DNA of 64,000 bases. Source: an uncultured Bacteroidota bacterium. GTDB lineage: Bacteria > Bacteroidota > Bacteroidia > Flavobacteriales_D > Sanyastnellaceae. The position numbers and the translations under genes were made by a program. Below the pieces are notes generated by a model. That model did no database searches and was not told the origin of the DNA. It was given only the letters and a program-made list of their open reading frames with translations. The stretch covers positions 1-64,000 of the forward strand of contig CAIZGX010000064.1 of NCBI GenBank assembly GCA_903932685.1, written 5' to 3'. Shown here piece by piece: positions 51,094 to 59,242 of the stretch (positions are counted from its first letter, which is position 1; each line of letters opens with the position of its first letter).

Positions 51094-53175
51094 TTAGTTA
51101 GCGACTGGTAAAGTTATAAGAAAAGTGGTCCCGTCGGTAGCGCTACTTGTGAACGAAAGATGACCGTTGTGTTCACCGACGATTCCAGCTGCAATTCCTA
51201 GACCAAGTCCAGTTCCTTCTCCCACGTCTTTTGTTGTGAAAAAAGGCTCGAATATTTTGTCTTGGATTTCTGTTGGAATTCCCTTTCCGTTGTCTTGAAT
51301 TTCAACGCAAATTTTATTATCGTTGAAGTAAGAGCGTACGTTTATTATTCGGTCAATCGGTTGTCTATTCGGAAGGCGTGTGGCTTGAACTGCGTTAGTC
51401 ACGAGATTCATGAAGACTTGCGAAAGTTTTCCTGGGTAGCAATATGTTTTCGGAATATTTTCTCCCAATTCCACATTGAGTGTTACCTCTGCCTTGGTCA
51501 TGTTTTTCATAACCACGAGTGTCGAGTTCAGGCATTCGTTGATGTCTGCTAAGATGAGTTCACTTCTGTCCATTCGTGAGAATACACGAAGTCCTTTTAC
51601 TATTTCGGCGGTGCGTTTCGAACCATCTTCAATACCGTTCAAGAGTTGTTGAATTTCTTTTTTGAGATACTCTACATCTAGTTTTACGTATTGACTTTTC
51701 AGGTGATTTATCTGTTCAAGGAGGTCTTTGTTTTCATCTATTTCCGCAAGCTGCGAGAGCAGTTCTAGAATTTCATCGATGTCTCGTTTCAGGGGTCCCA
51801 CATTCGATTGAACGAAGTTGATGGGATTGTTTATTTCGTGTGCGATACCTGCCGTCATTTGTCCGATTGACGCCAATTTTTCCGACTCAACCAGTTGTTG
51901 TTGTGTCATGCGTAGATTGTTCATGGCGGTATGCAGTTCGGTGTTTCTGTTTTCGAGATCTGCGGTTCTTTCGTGCACTTTTTTCTCGAGTTGAACATTC
52001 TGTTCTGTCACGAGTCTTTCATTTTCCTTCATGGCAACGAAGGCTTGTTGTTGTGAAAGTTCTTTTTCTTGTTTCAGCACATTAATTCGATCTGCCAGTG
52101 CAAACGACAGCAGCAGAATTTCCACCACCGAACCCACGGGTAATGCGAAGTTTGTGAAGGCGTTGAAGGGGAGGATGCCGAAATTTCTTAATGCATATAA
52201 TGTGAGGCCAATAATAAAAATTACCCAAGCAGTTATAAAGTACCTCGCAGGTTTATAGCCTTGCTTAATCGCTTTGACTGAAGCGAAAATCAAAATCAAA
52301 GCTGATAATGCCCCTGCATTTAATATTATTTGAGTGGTATTATGAAATCCGAAAAATGCTAATACAATTGCGATTAAGTAAAGGAGCTTGAAAAAGTTTA
52401 GTATACTGTTAATTCTTGGGGCATATTGAGCTGTTTTGATAAAATTCTGCGCGAAGAAAATTGTCGCCAATCCACTTAAGCCAGGGACTATTGAACCCAG
52501 TAAAATATTTATACTTCCTGAAAAATTGAAAATATATTTCGAGGAAAATCCAAACAAAACAAGCTGTGTATATCCAACAGTGAAAATGTAAAAAATGTAA
52601 AGTAAGTAAACAGAATCCCTCACAGAAAAAAACACAAAAAGATTGTAAATGAACATAGAAAGTATCATTCCTAAATAAATAGCAAAAATCAAATCTATGT
52701 TTTCGTAATCATTTAATAATTCTTTTGACTCTTGAATGCTCAGTGGAATAAGTAACTGATCCGAACTCCTCACTTTTAAATAAAAATCTACAATATTATC
52801 ATTTGACTTCTCAATATTAACGGCGTTACCGGAAATATTATACTCTCTTAAAAACAATGGTATTTTCTCTCCAGAACTTCTCTGGTAAACAGTATCAGAA
52901 GTCACCTGAAAAACTTCGACGTCGTCTATTATTGGATTTGCAACATGCAATACTTTCTGGTTATTCCAAAAAGCACTATCAACATTGAACTTCCAATGAA
53001 TAACATAAGTTCCACTTTTCAATCCTAAATTTACAATTGTTCCATTAACATTGTTGAATTTTCCAATTTTCCAATTTTCCAAACTAGAGTTTTCAGGAAA
53101 TTCAGCATAGCCTATTTGTGATAAACTATCAGCAGAAATAGAAACTAAAAAAAATAACAAAAGTAAATATCTCAT
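51094..53175 (-). CDS. Hybrid 7TMR-DISM sensor histidine kinase
   Basis: A 693-aa membrane kinase. The signal peptide is followed by a 7TMR-DISM extracellular domain (about 25-155), seven transmembrane segments (about 163-370), a coiled-coil linker (about 378-420), then the dimerisation and catalytic domains. The H-box reads ASIGQMTAGIAHEINNPINF (about residue 445). The ATPase boxes are VFMNLVTNAVQ (N), DNGKGIP (G1), FEPFFTT (F) and GEGTGLGLGIAAGIV (G2). DISM domains are thought to bind carbohydrates or small molecules. It overlaps the acyltransferase-like gene by 4 nt (ATGA). Confidence 0.92.
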   Translation of the reverse strand: MRYLLLLFFLVSISADSLSQIGYAEFPENSSLENWKIGKFNNVNGTIVNLGLKSGTYVIHWKFNVDSAFWNNQKVLHVANPIIDDVEVFQVTSDTVYQRSSGEKIPLFLREYNISGNAVNIEKSNDNIVDFYLKVRSSDQLLIPLSIQESKELLNDYENIDLIFAIYLGMILSMFIYNLFVFFSVRDSVYLLYIFYIFTVGYTQLVLFGFSSKYIFNFSGSINILLGSIVPGLSGLATIFFAQNFIKTAQYAPRINSILNFFKLLYLIAIVLAFFGFHNTTQIILNAGALSALILIFASVKAIKQGYKPARYFITAWVIFIIGLTLYALRNFGILPFNAFTNFALPVGSVVEILLLSFALADRINVLKQEKELSQQQAFVAMKENERLVTEQNVQLEKKVHERTADLENRNTELHTAMNNLRMTQQQLVESEKLASIGQMTAGIAHEINNPINFVQSNVGPLKRDIDEILELLSQLAEIDENKDLLEQINHLKSQYVKLDVEYLKKEIQQLLNGIEDGSKRTAEIVKGLRVFSRMDRSELILADINECLNSTLVVMKNMTKAEVTLNVELGENIPKTYCYPGKLSQVFMNLVTNAVQATRLPNRQPIDRIINVRSYFNDNKICVEIQDNGKGIPTEIQDKIFEPFFTTKDVGEGTGLGLGIAAGIVGEHNGHLSFTSSATDGTTFLITLPVAN

Positions 53176-53888
53176 TTTTCGATTTGATAATGTATAGTCG
53201 TCAGTCCATCTCCAATAATTTCATCTATTTTCAATATAGGGTTCAATCTAATTTCATTAATTTTCAGTCTTTCAATTTCATCTGAATCTGTCATTTCTAA
53301 AATATTGGGCTGATGTGTAATGTGTGCATATTGATTAGCACCAGCGTAAAAAATCTTTCCTCCTTCCCCCAATGATTCAACGAGCCGGAAACCGTATTTA
53401 TGTGAAATCCTATATGTAAAAGCCGAGCAAAGAGCAATCATCTCACTATAACCCAACAAGCCTCCAAGAGCAATTGCACTCCTGATGCTGTATACACTAC
53501 CGATTCCCAACCCAGCGACTGCAACCGAATTCCATAAACCGCACAATTCTGCTACAGGTCCTTTTCGGCTTTTCAAATATTCATTGAGATTAGGCACATC
53601 CTCACCAACAGCGCTTTGAATTGGAAGCTCCAATTTCGAACCTAACAATTGTAACCTTGAGCCGCCATATGTAATTTTCCTGTCGATTGATTCAATAATT
53701 ATTACGTGGGTACCTGGGTCAAACATCCATTCCTCGGTGGAACTTGTCAACTTAAAACCAAAAGCTTCTAAAACTCCCAAATGTCCTTCTCTAAATCGTA
53801 TACAACTTTCCAGATCGTCCACCGCCCTGAAACTTCTAATTGAAATTTCACTCAAGTGCTTTTCTGGAGAGTTGATGTTATAGCCCAT
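53172..53888 (-). CDS. GNAT-fold acyltransferase, LuxI/FeeM-like
   Basis: A 238-aa protein. It has an acyltransferase-like layout: SIRSFRAVDDLESCIRFREGHLG, then DPGTHVIIIES and YGGSRLQ, a conserved GPVAELCGLWNSVAVAGLGIG block, and LCSAFTYRISHKYGFRLVESLG. This resembles GNAT/autoinducer-synthase folds such as N-acyl amino acid synthases, but I cannot tell substrate or whether it is catalytic. It overlaps the ThiF-like gene by 11 nt and the kinase gene by 4 nt, an unusually tight coupling, so it probably works in the same pathway. Confidence 0.65.
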   Translation of the reverse strand: MGYNINSPEKHLSEISIRSFRAVDDLESCIRFREGHLGVLEAFGFKLTSSTEEWMFDPGTHVIIIESIDRKITYGGSRLQLLGSKLELPIQSAVGEDVPNLNEYLKSRKGPVAELCGLWNSVAVAGLGIGSVYSIRSAIALGGLLGYSEMIALCSAFTYRISHKYGFRLVESLGEGGKIFYAGANQYAHITHQPNILEMTDSDEIERLKINEIRLNPILKIDEIIGDGLTTIHYQIEK

Positions 53889-54906
53889 GAACTCCCAGTT
53901 TCTGTTGCAAATCCATAAAATACCTACCTGAAGGAATTTTATTTCCTAGTAAAATGTTCCTTGCCGCTATAGTAACTGTCGCCCCCCCGTGAAAGACATC
54001 ACTAGCCAATTGGGGCCAAGTATCAATAGACTTTCCTATCTCTAGCATAGATTCAACGCCACGCTTGGAGGCTTCGGATAAATCTATAAACCTCATTAAA
54101 ACAGCACTAGAATTCTCAAGCATTAAACTCTCAATTTCTGACTCGTCAATTTTTCCATGAAATATTGGCTCCGAATCATTTTGATAGTTCTCTACATCAA
54201 GCAAACCTCTATCACTAGTTTCCATCAATAACGGAATTCTTTGCTTTCTCGCCATTACCCGCAAGAGCAACTTAATGTTTCCACTATCACATTCGTCAAC
54301 AACTAAATCTAGATTAGCATTACCCATGAAAAAATCTTCGACATTATTTGAATTTACTCCTTCTTCAAAAACCTGTATATTCAAATATGGATCAATCTCC
54401 AGAGCCCAACGCTTTGCGATTACAACTTTCGATAATCCAATATCACACAGTCTGAATGGTAACCTATTTAAATTTGACATTGACAGAGTGTCAAAGTCAG
54501 CAATTTTATAATTCTCAGCCACTCTCTCCATTATCATTGTGAGAAAAACCGAAAATCCAACAGACATACCAACCACACCTATTGTTTTACTGGATAATCT
54601 CTCTTGCTCATCCTTTGTAATTTTATTTCTATTGCGAGAGGTCCTTAATTCTACAAATTCCGCCTTCTCTAAAATTTTCAAAGCTCTGTTATTCCAAGGA
54701 AAGTATACCCAATTGCCATATTCCGGATTTGCAGAAATAAAACTCTTCGCTTCATCAATACCATTTGTCTTCTTAAGACTTCTGATACAATACAGTTCTT
54801 CTAGTTGGCCTTCCAACAAATCAATCTCTTGTAAGTCCGGGTATAGAATTTTAATCGATTGAATTTCATTCGATTGAGTTTTGAGCGAAAAAAGCTTTAT
54901 GTCCAA
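53878..54906 (-). CDS. ThiF/E1-like adenylyltransferase, MoeY-like
   Basis: A 342-aa protein. It starts with TTG at 54906 because no ATG lies in frame before the conserved domain. After a unique N-terminal part (about 1-105), an E1-like Rossmann domain follows: IGVVGMSVGFS (nucleotide loop), IADFDTLSMSNLNRLPF (Asp and Asn/Arg for ATP), then VVDECDSGNIKLLLRVMARK. This pattern matches the ThiF half of Rv1355c/MoeY-like proteins, which in others carry a nitroreductase domain after it; here the protein ends early and a GNAT gene follows. It probably adenylates a carboxyl group of an unknown acceptor. Confidence 0.75.
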   Translation of the reverse strand: MDIKLFSLKTQSNEIQSIKILYPDLQEIDLLEGQLEELYCIRSLKKTNGIDEAKSFISANPEYGNWVYFPWNNRALKILEKAEFVELRTSRNRNKITKDEQERLSSKTIGVVGMSVGFSVFLTMIMERVAENYKIADFDTLSMSNLNRLPFRLCDIGLSKVVIAKRWALEIDPYLNIQVFEEGVNSNNVEDFFMGNANLDLVVDECDSGNIKLLLRVMARKQRIPLLMETSDRGLLDVENYQNDSEPIFHGKIDESEIESLMLENSSAVLMRFIDLSEASKRGVESMLEIGKSIDTWPQLASDVFHGGATVTIAARNILLGNKIPSGRYFMDLQQKLGVHGL

Positions 54907-54968
54907 AGTAAATAATATTACCGCAAGAAAATCAAATTATTGCAGTCAATAACTTAGATTTATGGCTT

Positions 54969-54980
54969 GTTGTGCACAAC
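54969..54980. promoter_or_regulatory. Perfect 12-bp palindrome in the divergent promoter region
   Basis: GTTGTGCACAAC reads the same on both strands. It lies in the 89-nt gap between the ThiF operon and the 54996 gene, 16 nt before the latter's ATG. It is a candidate operator for a dimeric regulator. Confidence 0.4.
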
Positions 54981-54995
54981 TCAAAGTTTATTTTA

Positions 54996-56099
54996 ATGCC
55001 TAAACCAAACAAAAAATCCACTTCGACAATTTCATTTCCAACTTGGAAAGAAATCATTCATTCATTTATTGACGAAAACTCAAAAAAAGAAAGTTTCAAA
55101 TTAAGTGAATTCAAAAGTAAAATAGAATTCTTTCAGTCGAATGCAAGGGTTATTACAGATGACATGGCGAATAAGAGCGTCTCACTTGCAATGCAGATGA
55201 TGATTGGAGCAGCTGGTGAATATGTTCCCGGCGAAACACTTGACAGTATTATTCCCAGAATTAAAGAAGCGGGGTTTTCAAGTAATGAGTTTTATACCGT
55301 ATTTGACTTGCTCAATTCTAATTATTGTATCAAGGATGAAACGATAAATGAAAAACTTGGTATAAAGCCAGAAAATTTCGAACTATATCATCTTTTAGGA
55401 ATCTCCGGACATCCCTTTAAAGTCCACGAAGAAGACCTTCCTCATTTTATTCGATGGGCTGGTGTTGCTTTTCTACTATTCTCTCTTCCAGGTTTTACTT
55501 TCCAATCAAATAAAGATCATTTTATAATAAAATTCAGAGTGAATGTATCCTCCTCTGAAATTCCAGAAATAGCAGAACTCAGATATGTCACTCTTGAGAA
55601 AAAATGTTTTCTGAGCAATGATAGCGTCGGTAACAACGAATTCATTCCGAGATATCACTTTGACAGATGGTCAATAATTCCAAGTAATGAAGATCTCTTC
55701 GTTAAACCTCAATTCGTTTCTGACTTTCAACAAAGTACATTTATGAATGGTCTGAACTATCTCTTCAATGCATCATTACTCAATTTTCCTATCAAATATC
55801 TATTAATGCTAGAAGAAAGAATTCTTCAAGATAGGAACAAGGGGATCTCTAATGAAATTAACAGAAATATTTCCGAGCATGCCGGAATAGAATCTTCTTT
55901 CGACGAATATCAAATCGGAGATTACATGGCAAAAACTATTCGGCCTAAGCTTACCGAATTAGTCCAAAAATGGGACTCCTCACATTCTTCAAAAAGTATT
56001 GAAAACGATAACCAAGCAATCCACCAAGCGCAAAAGCTAGGTCTGCTGCCGATACCTGAGAAAATTAAGACGCTGATCTATTCGAGGGTGGGAGAGTAA
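54996..56099 (+). CDS. Unrecognised 367-aa protein of the signalling island
   Basis: The start MPKPNKKSTSTISFPTWKEI at 54996 is the first ATG; a GTG at 54972 lies within the palindrome. The protein is soluble, with a helical N-terminal part, a middle section that may be PAS-like (DLPHFIRWAGVAFLLFSLPGFTF, KFRVNVSS, RYVTLEKKCFL, PRYHFDRWSII) and a helical C-terminus. I recall similar segments in the N-terminal parts of some Bacteroidota regulators, but no DNA-binding domain follows. It is divergent from the ThiF operon and upstream of an XRE gene. Base use is AT-rich. Confidence 0.6.
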   Translation: MPKPNKKSTSTISFPTWKEIIHSFIDENSKKESFKLSEFKSKIEFFQSNARVITDDMANKSVSLAMQMMIGAAGEYVPGETLDSIIPRIKEAGFSSNEFYTVFDLLNSNYCIKDETINEKLGIKPENFELYHLLGISGHPFKVHEEDLPHFIRWAGVAFLLFSLPGFTFQSNKDHFIIKFRVNVSSSEIPEIAELRYVTLEKKCFLSNDSVGNNEFIPRYHFDRWSIIPSNEDLFVKPQFVSDFQQSTFMNGLNYLFNASLLNFPIKYLLMLEERILQDRNKGISNEINRNISEHAGIESSFDEYQIGDYMAKTIRPKLTELVQKWDSSHSSKSIENDNQAIHQAQKLGLLPIPEKIKTLIYSRVGE

Positions 56100-56101
56100 T
56101 C

Positions 56102-56162
56102 TTTTCGAAAATTTCGAAAAACAATTTTAATGGAGTTTTGAATCCTGAGTTTTGGGAAAACT
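56102..56162. promoter_or_regulatory. Inverted repeats in the XRE gene leader
   Basis: TTTTCGAAAATTTCGAAAA (56102-56120) is nearly self-complementary, and AGTTTTGGGAAAACT (56148-56162) is a palindrome with a 3-nt centre. Either could be an operator for the XRE regulator that follows at 56178. Confidence 0.35.
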
Positions 56163-56177
56163 AAAACCAAATCTCCT

Positions 56178-56639
56178 ATGAAAGCTGTTTTCAGAAACTC
56201 AAACTACCCTAAGCTTAAACAACTAAGAATGCTCTACTCTTTCAAACAAGAGTACATCGCAGATCAACTGGGAATCTCACAGTCGGAATACAGCCGTCTC
56301 GAAAACGGACAACGACACGTTAAAATCGATGACTTCAAAAAACTAGCGCAACTCTATCGCGTTACTCCAGCACTACTTATGGTGTCGGAAGCATACGCCC
56401 ATGTCGATGTAGAAAAAATTAAAGCCGAAGTCGTTGAAGAGACAAACGCCATTACAAAACGCATGATGGAAGAGAATGCTATTCTTCAATCCAGACTTGA
56501 TGAAGCGATACATACTACCCAAACCCTGCTCAAAGCTATAGCGGAACTTCAAAATAAAAAGCCCCGAATCACCCATGATTCCTACAATTCTAAAAATAGT
56601 TCCCGAAAAACGAAACCTAAAAAAAACATTGAGCGTTAA
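56178..56639 (+). CDS. XRE-family helix-turn-helix protein
   Basis: A 153-aa regulator. The helix-turn-helix (about 13-67) reads LKQLRMLYSFKQEYIADQLGISQSEYSRLENGQ, a standard Cro/C1 fold. It is followed by a coiled coil (about 78-125) and a basic tail. It probably binds DNA as a dimer or multimer. It lies 78 nt after the unknown gene and 22 nt before the receiver gene. Confidence 0.9.
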   Translation: MKAVFRNSNYPKLKQLRMLYSFKQEYIADQLGISQSEYSRLENGQRHVKIDDFKKLAQLYRVTPALLMVSEAYAHVDVEKIKAEVVEETNAITKRMMEENAILQSRLDEAIHTTQTLLKAIAELQNKKPRITHDSYNSKNSSRKTKPKKNIER

Positions 56640-56661
56640 ACAGAGACGAAATACTTCAACT

Positions 56662-57153
56662 ATGAAACATTCAAACACTCCCACCAATACAACCAGCTCA
56701 ATGGTAAATGTTCTTTGCTTAGATAACGACGCGATGGTACTTCATTCCTTCAAATCACTTTTCGGTAACGATTACAATGTGTTCACTGCAACTGATCCAT
56801 TCGATGCATATAACATTATGCAGTCAGAAAACATACACGTTGTCCTTTCCAATTTAGAAATGCCAAGTATGTCAGGAACAAACTTCCTTCAACGTATGGC
56901 ACAAGAATTTCCAAAAGCTCAACGCATTTTGCTTGCAGGTAATATAACCGCTGAAGCCATGTTAAGTGCCATCAATCAAGCTCGCGTATTTCGCGTAATC
57001 ACTAAGCCCTTCAACAAGGAAGAAATGAACGAAACGCTGCAATCTGCTTTCAAAAACTATCAGGAAATGGCAGATAAAGAAAATTCAATCAAGCGTCTTG
57101 AAAAACAAAACGCGCAATTCGAGTTTTTACTACGTCAACAAATGCTGTCGTAA
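56662..57153 (+). CDS. Degenerate receiver-domain protein (pseudo-receiver)
   Basis: A 163-aa protein; ATG codons at 56575 and 56701 are alternative starts. The receiver fold is clear and resembles the 50503 protein, but key residues differ. The acid pair is D21-N22-D23 (LCLDNDAM), the phospho-acceptor position is N64 (VLSNLEMP), and the Thr/Ser switch is A92 (LLAGNIT). Lys115 (ITKPFN) is kept. It cannot be phosphorylated in the usual way and probably works by protein binding. A coiled coil (about 130-160) ends the protein. No output domain is present. Confidence 0.88.
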   Translation: MKHSNTPTNTTSSMVNVLCLDNDAMVLHSFKSLFGNDYNVFTATDPFDAYNIMQSENIHVVLSNLEMPSMSGTNFLQRMAQEFPKAQRILLAGNITAEAMLSAINQARVFRVITKPFNKEEMNETLQSAFKNYQEMADKENSIKRLEKQNAQFEFLLRQQMLS

Positions 57154-57177
57154 CCTCTACAAATTCAATATAAAAAG

Positions 57178-57198
57178 AAGGGCCACATGGCCCTTTTT
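57178..57198. terminator. Bidirectional terminator
   Basis: AAGGGCC and GGCCCTT form a 7-bp stem around ACAT, with five T after it on the plus strand and a T-rich stretch on the minus strand. It separates the pseudo-receiver gene and the minus-strand TIGR02757 gene. Confidence 0.8.
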
Positions 57199-57974
57199 CA
57201 TTTTTCAAATCCTGCTTCCGACAAACCAAACAACGCGAAGTCATACTTCACCGGATCTTCAGAATCGTATAAACGAAGATTGAAATCCAATTCTTCAACC
57301 GCTTTCCAATCCGATTGGGAGCGCAACAATAACCCAAACATACGCGCTGTTCTTCCCGAATGGACGTCGAGAGGAATGGACAATTGCGAAGAACTTATTC
57401 CATTCCATAATCCGAAGTCTACTCCTCGATTATCGCTACGTACCATCCACCGCAAAAACATGTTGATGCGCTTTGCCGTGCTATTCCTTTCCGGACTAGC
57501 AATGTGCTTCAAGGCCCGGTGCGATTCACTTCCAACAAAAATGTTTCTAAAATATTCTATGCCTTCCCTCGACCCGCCAAGAGAAAATCCCTTGGTGAAA
57601 AGCGTTTCCATTCCACCTTCTTCAACATAAATTCTTCGTAACGACTTTACGAAAAATTCAACATCTTCCTTCATGAACGTTCGATGAATAGAGGGCTTCC
57701 AACTTTTGAAGTCTTTCGGCTGCGCATTCAAAACAAAATCAAAAGGCGTCTGATCCATGTATTCCATGAGTCGATTCGCGCTAATTAAAATAGATTTCCG
57801 ATTGCCCCAACTGATTGTGGCCGTTAGAAACGCAGCAATTTCAATGTCTTCTTTTCGAGTGAATGAATGCGGAATACTTATCGGATCTTCTTCAATGAAA
57901 GAACGTCGGTTGTATTTATCTACCGAACGTTCGAGCGCCTCGCGCAATTCTTCACTTGCCTCCGGTGAATACAT
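57198..57974 (-). CDS. TIGR02757 family protein
   Basis: A 258-aa protein. The start MYSPEASEELREALERSVDKYN at 57974 is preferred, since longer versions read back through the DUF4159 gene. Conserved pieces include EEDPISIPHSFTRKEDIEIAAFLTATISWGNRKSI and RMNMFLRWMVRSDNRGVDFGLW-like segments (KRINMFLRWMVRSDNRGVD), matching TIGR02757 (DUF2400). The function is unknown; the fold may relate to helix-hairpin-helix DNA glycosylases. It overlaps the DUF4159 gene by 23 nt. Confidence 0.85.
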   Translation of the reverse strand: MYSPEASEELREALERSVDKYNRRSFIEEDPISIPHSFTRKEDIEIAAFLTATISWGNRKSILISANRLMEYMDQTPFDFVLNAQPKDFKSWKPSIHRTFMKEDVEFFVKSLRRIYVEEGGMETLFTKGFSLGGSREGIEYFRNIFVGSESHRALKHIASPERNSTAKRINMFLRWMVRSDNRGVDFGLWNGISSSQLSIPLDVHSGRTARMFGLLLRSQSDWKAVEELDFNLRLYDSEDPVKYDFALFGLSEAGFEK

Positions 57975-58617
57975 ACTGCAAGAGATTCGCTCCCATTTGT
58001 AAGGCCTTGGTGCGCGCAGCTTCCGAGTCTTTATGGACATTCGAGTCTTCCCAGCCATCGCCCAAGTCACATTCGAAATCGTAGAACACAACCAAACGAT
58101 TTTCTATGAAAATCCCCAAGCCTTGCGGCGCCTTATTGTCGTGCTCGTGTATCTTCGGTAAGCCTGAATTGAACTCGTATTTCTGATGATAAATCGGATG
58201 ACCGAAAGGAATCTCCAAAAATTCAGCATCTGGAAAAACTTTCTTCATCTCTCTTCGAATGAATTTGTCTAATCCATAATTATCTGAAATGTGCAGGAAA
58301 CCACCACTTAGCAGATACAGTCGAAGATTTTCAACGTCGGCGCTCGAAAAAACAACATTGCCGTGTCCTGTCATGTGCACAAACGGATAGTTGAACAATT
58401 CCGCACTTCCCACTTCCACATAAGGTGTTTCTTTAGCCACGCTCATCTTCAATTCGCGATTCACAAATGAAACCAAATTGAGCAGGCTAGTAGGATTCGC
58501 GTAATAGTCCCCGCCCCCTTTGTATTTCAAAACAGCAATCTGATACGATTGTCCGATTGCCGCATTGGCAAGGACATTCAAACAGAAAATAAAAATAATT
58601 TTTCTTAAAAATTTCAT
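57952..58617 (-). CDS. DUF4159 domain protein, exported
   Basis: A 221-aa protein. The signal peptide is MKFLRKIIFIFCLNVLANAAIGQ. The mature part carries YKGGGDYYANPTSL, then FVHMTGHGNVVFSSADVENLRLYLLSGGFLHISDNYG and the IPFGHPIYHQKYEFNSGLP block, as in DUF4159 proteins. The fold is thought to be related to class I glutamine amidotransferases, but I see no obvious catalytic Cys. It is encoded between pabA/trpG and TIGR02757, a common Bacteroidota neighbourhood. Confidence 0.85.
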   Translation of the reverse strand: MKFLRKIIFIFCLNVLANAAIGQSYQIAVLKYKGGGDYYANPTSLLNLVSFVNRELKMSVAKETPYVEVGSAELFNYPFVHMTGHGNVVFSSADVENLRLYLLSGGFLHISDNYGLDKFIRREMKKVFPDAEFLEIPFGHPIYHQKYEFNSGLPKIHEHDNKAPQGLGIFIENRLVVFYDFECDLGDGWEDSNVHKDSEAARTKALQMGANLLQYVFTGGK

Positions 58618-58620
58618 ACT

Positions 58621-59202
58621 CTAAATTGAATAAATCCAGTTTTTCATCATGTGCATTCCTTCTTTCGTCAATACCGATTCTGGATGAAACTGAACAGCCA
58701 TTAAAGGTAATACTTTGTGTTGAATAGACATTACCAATCCGCTGGAATTCCTCGATGTTATTTCGAAGGAAGAAGGAAGAAATTCATTGTCTATAACCCA
58801 GCTGTGGTAATGTCCCACTTGAAAATGATTGGGTAATCCTGTAAACAAAATAGACTCACCCACTTTTTGAACCTCTGAAGAAACACCGTGAAGAACGTGA
58901 TCAAGGTTCTTTAATTTCCCTCCGTCGTGAAGTGCCATAGCTTGACACCCCAAGCAAATTCCTAACATGGGAATTCGTTCCCAAAACGTGGCAATGAACT
59001 TCATTAGATCTCCGGATTCTTCGGGCAATCCAGGGCCTGGAGAAAGCACAGCCGCATCGTAATTCAACACCTCTTCCCATGGAATCTCATTGTTTCGAAC
59101 CACACGAACCGTTGTGTTTAAGGCCTCGCAATAATGCACGAGATTGTACGTGAACGAATCGAAGTTATCTATGAATAGTATGTTCTTATTTGTGTGTTCC
59201 AC
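58621..59202 (-). CDS. pabA: Anthranilate/aminodeoxychorismate synthase glutamine amidotransferase
   Basis: A 193-aa class I glutamine amidotransferase subunit. The nucleophile is Cys in MLGICLGCQAMAL (about residue 80). The His-Glu pair is in QFHPESVLT near the C-terminus. The N-terminal ILFIDNFDSFTYNLVHYCEAL is diagnostic. It supplies ammonia for folate or tryptophan synthesis; with no trpE or pabB nearby, which role it has is unclear, and trpG is an equally fair name. Confidence 0.92.
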   Translation of the reverse strand: MEHTNKNILFIDNFDSFTYNLVHYCEALNTTVRVVRNNEIPWEEVLNYDAAVLSPGPGLPEESGDLMKFIATFWERIPMLGICLGCQAMALHDGGKLKNLDHVLHGVSSEVQKVGESILFTGLPNHFQVGHYHSWVIDNEFLPSSFEITSRNSSGLVMSIQHKVLPLMAVQFHPESVLTKEGMHMMKNWIYSI

Positions 59203-59242
59203 CTTTTATGTCGAAGTTTGAAAAAACTACGCAACATTACGA

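Noticed and set aside
50503-57153. Classical phage-defence system built on the ThiF-like gene (as in E1-containing CBASS or Bil-type systems).
   Set aside because: No cyclase, E2, JAB protease or ubiquitin-like gene is present; the partners are a kinase and receivers, so signalling fits better.
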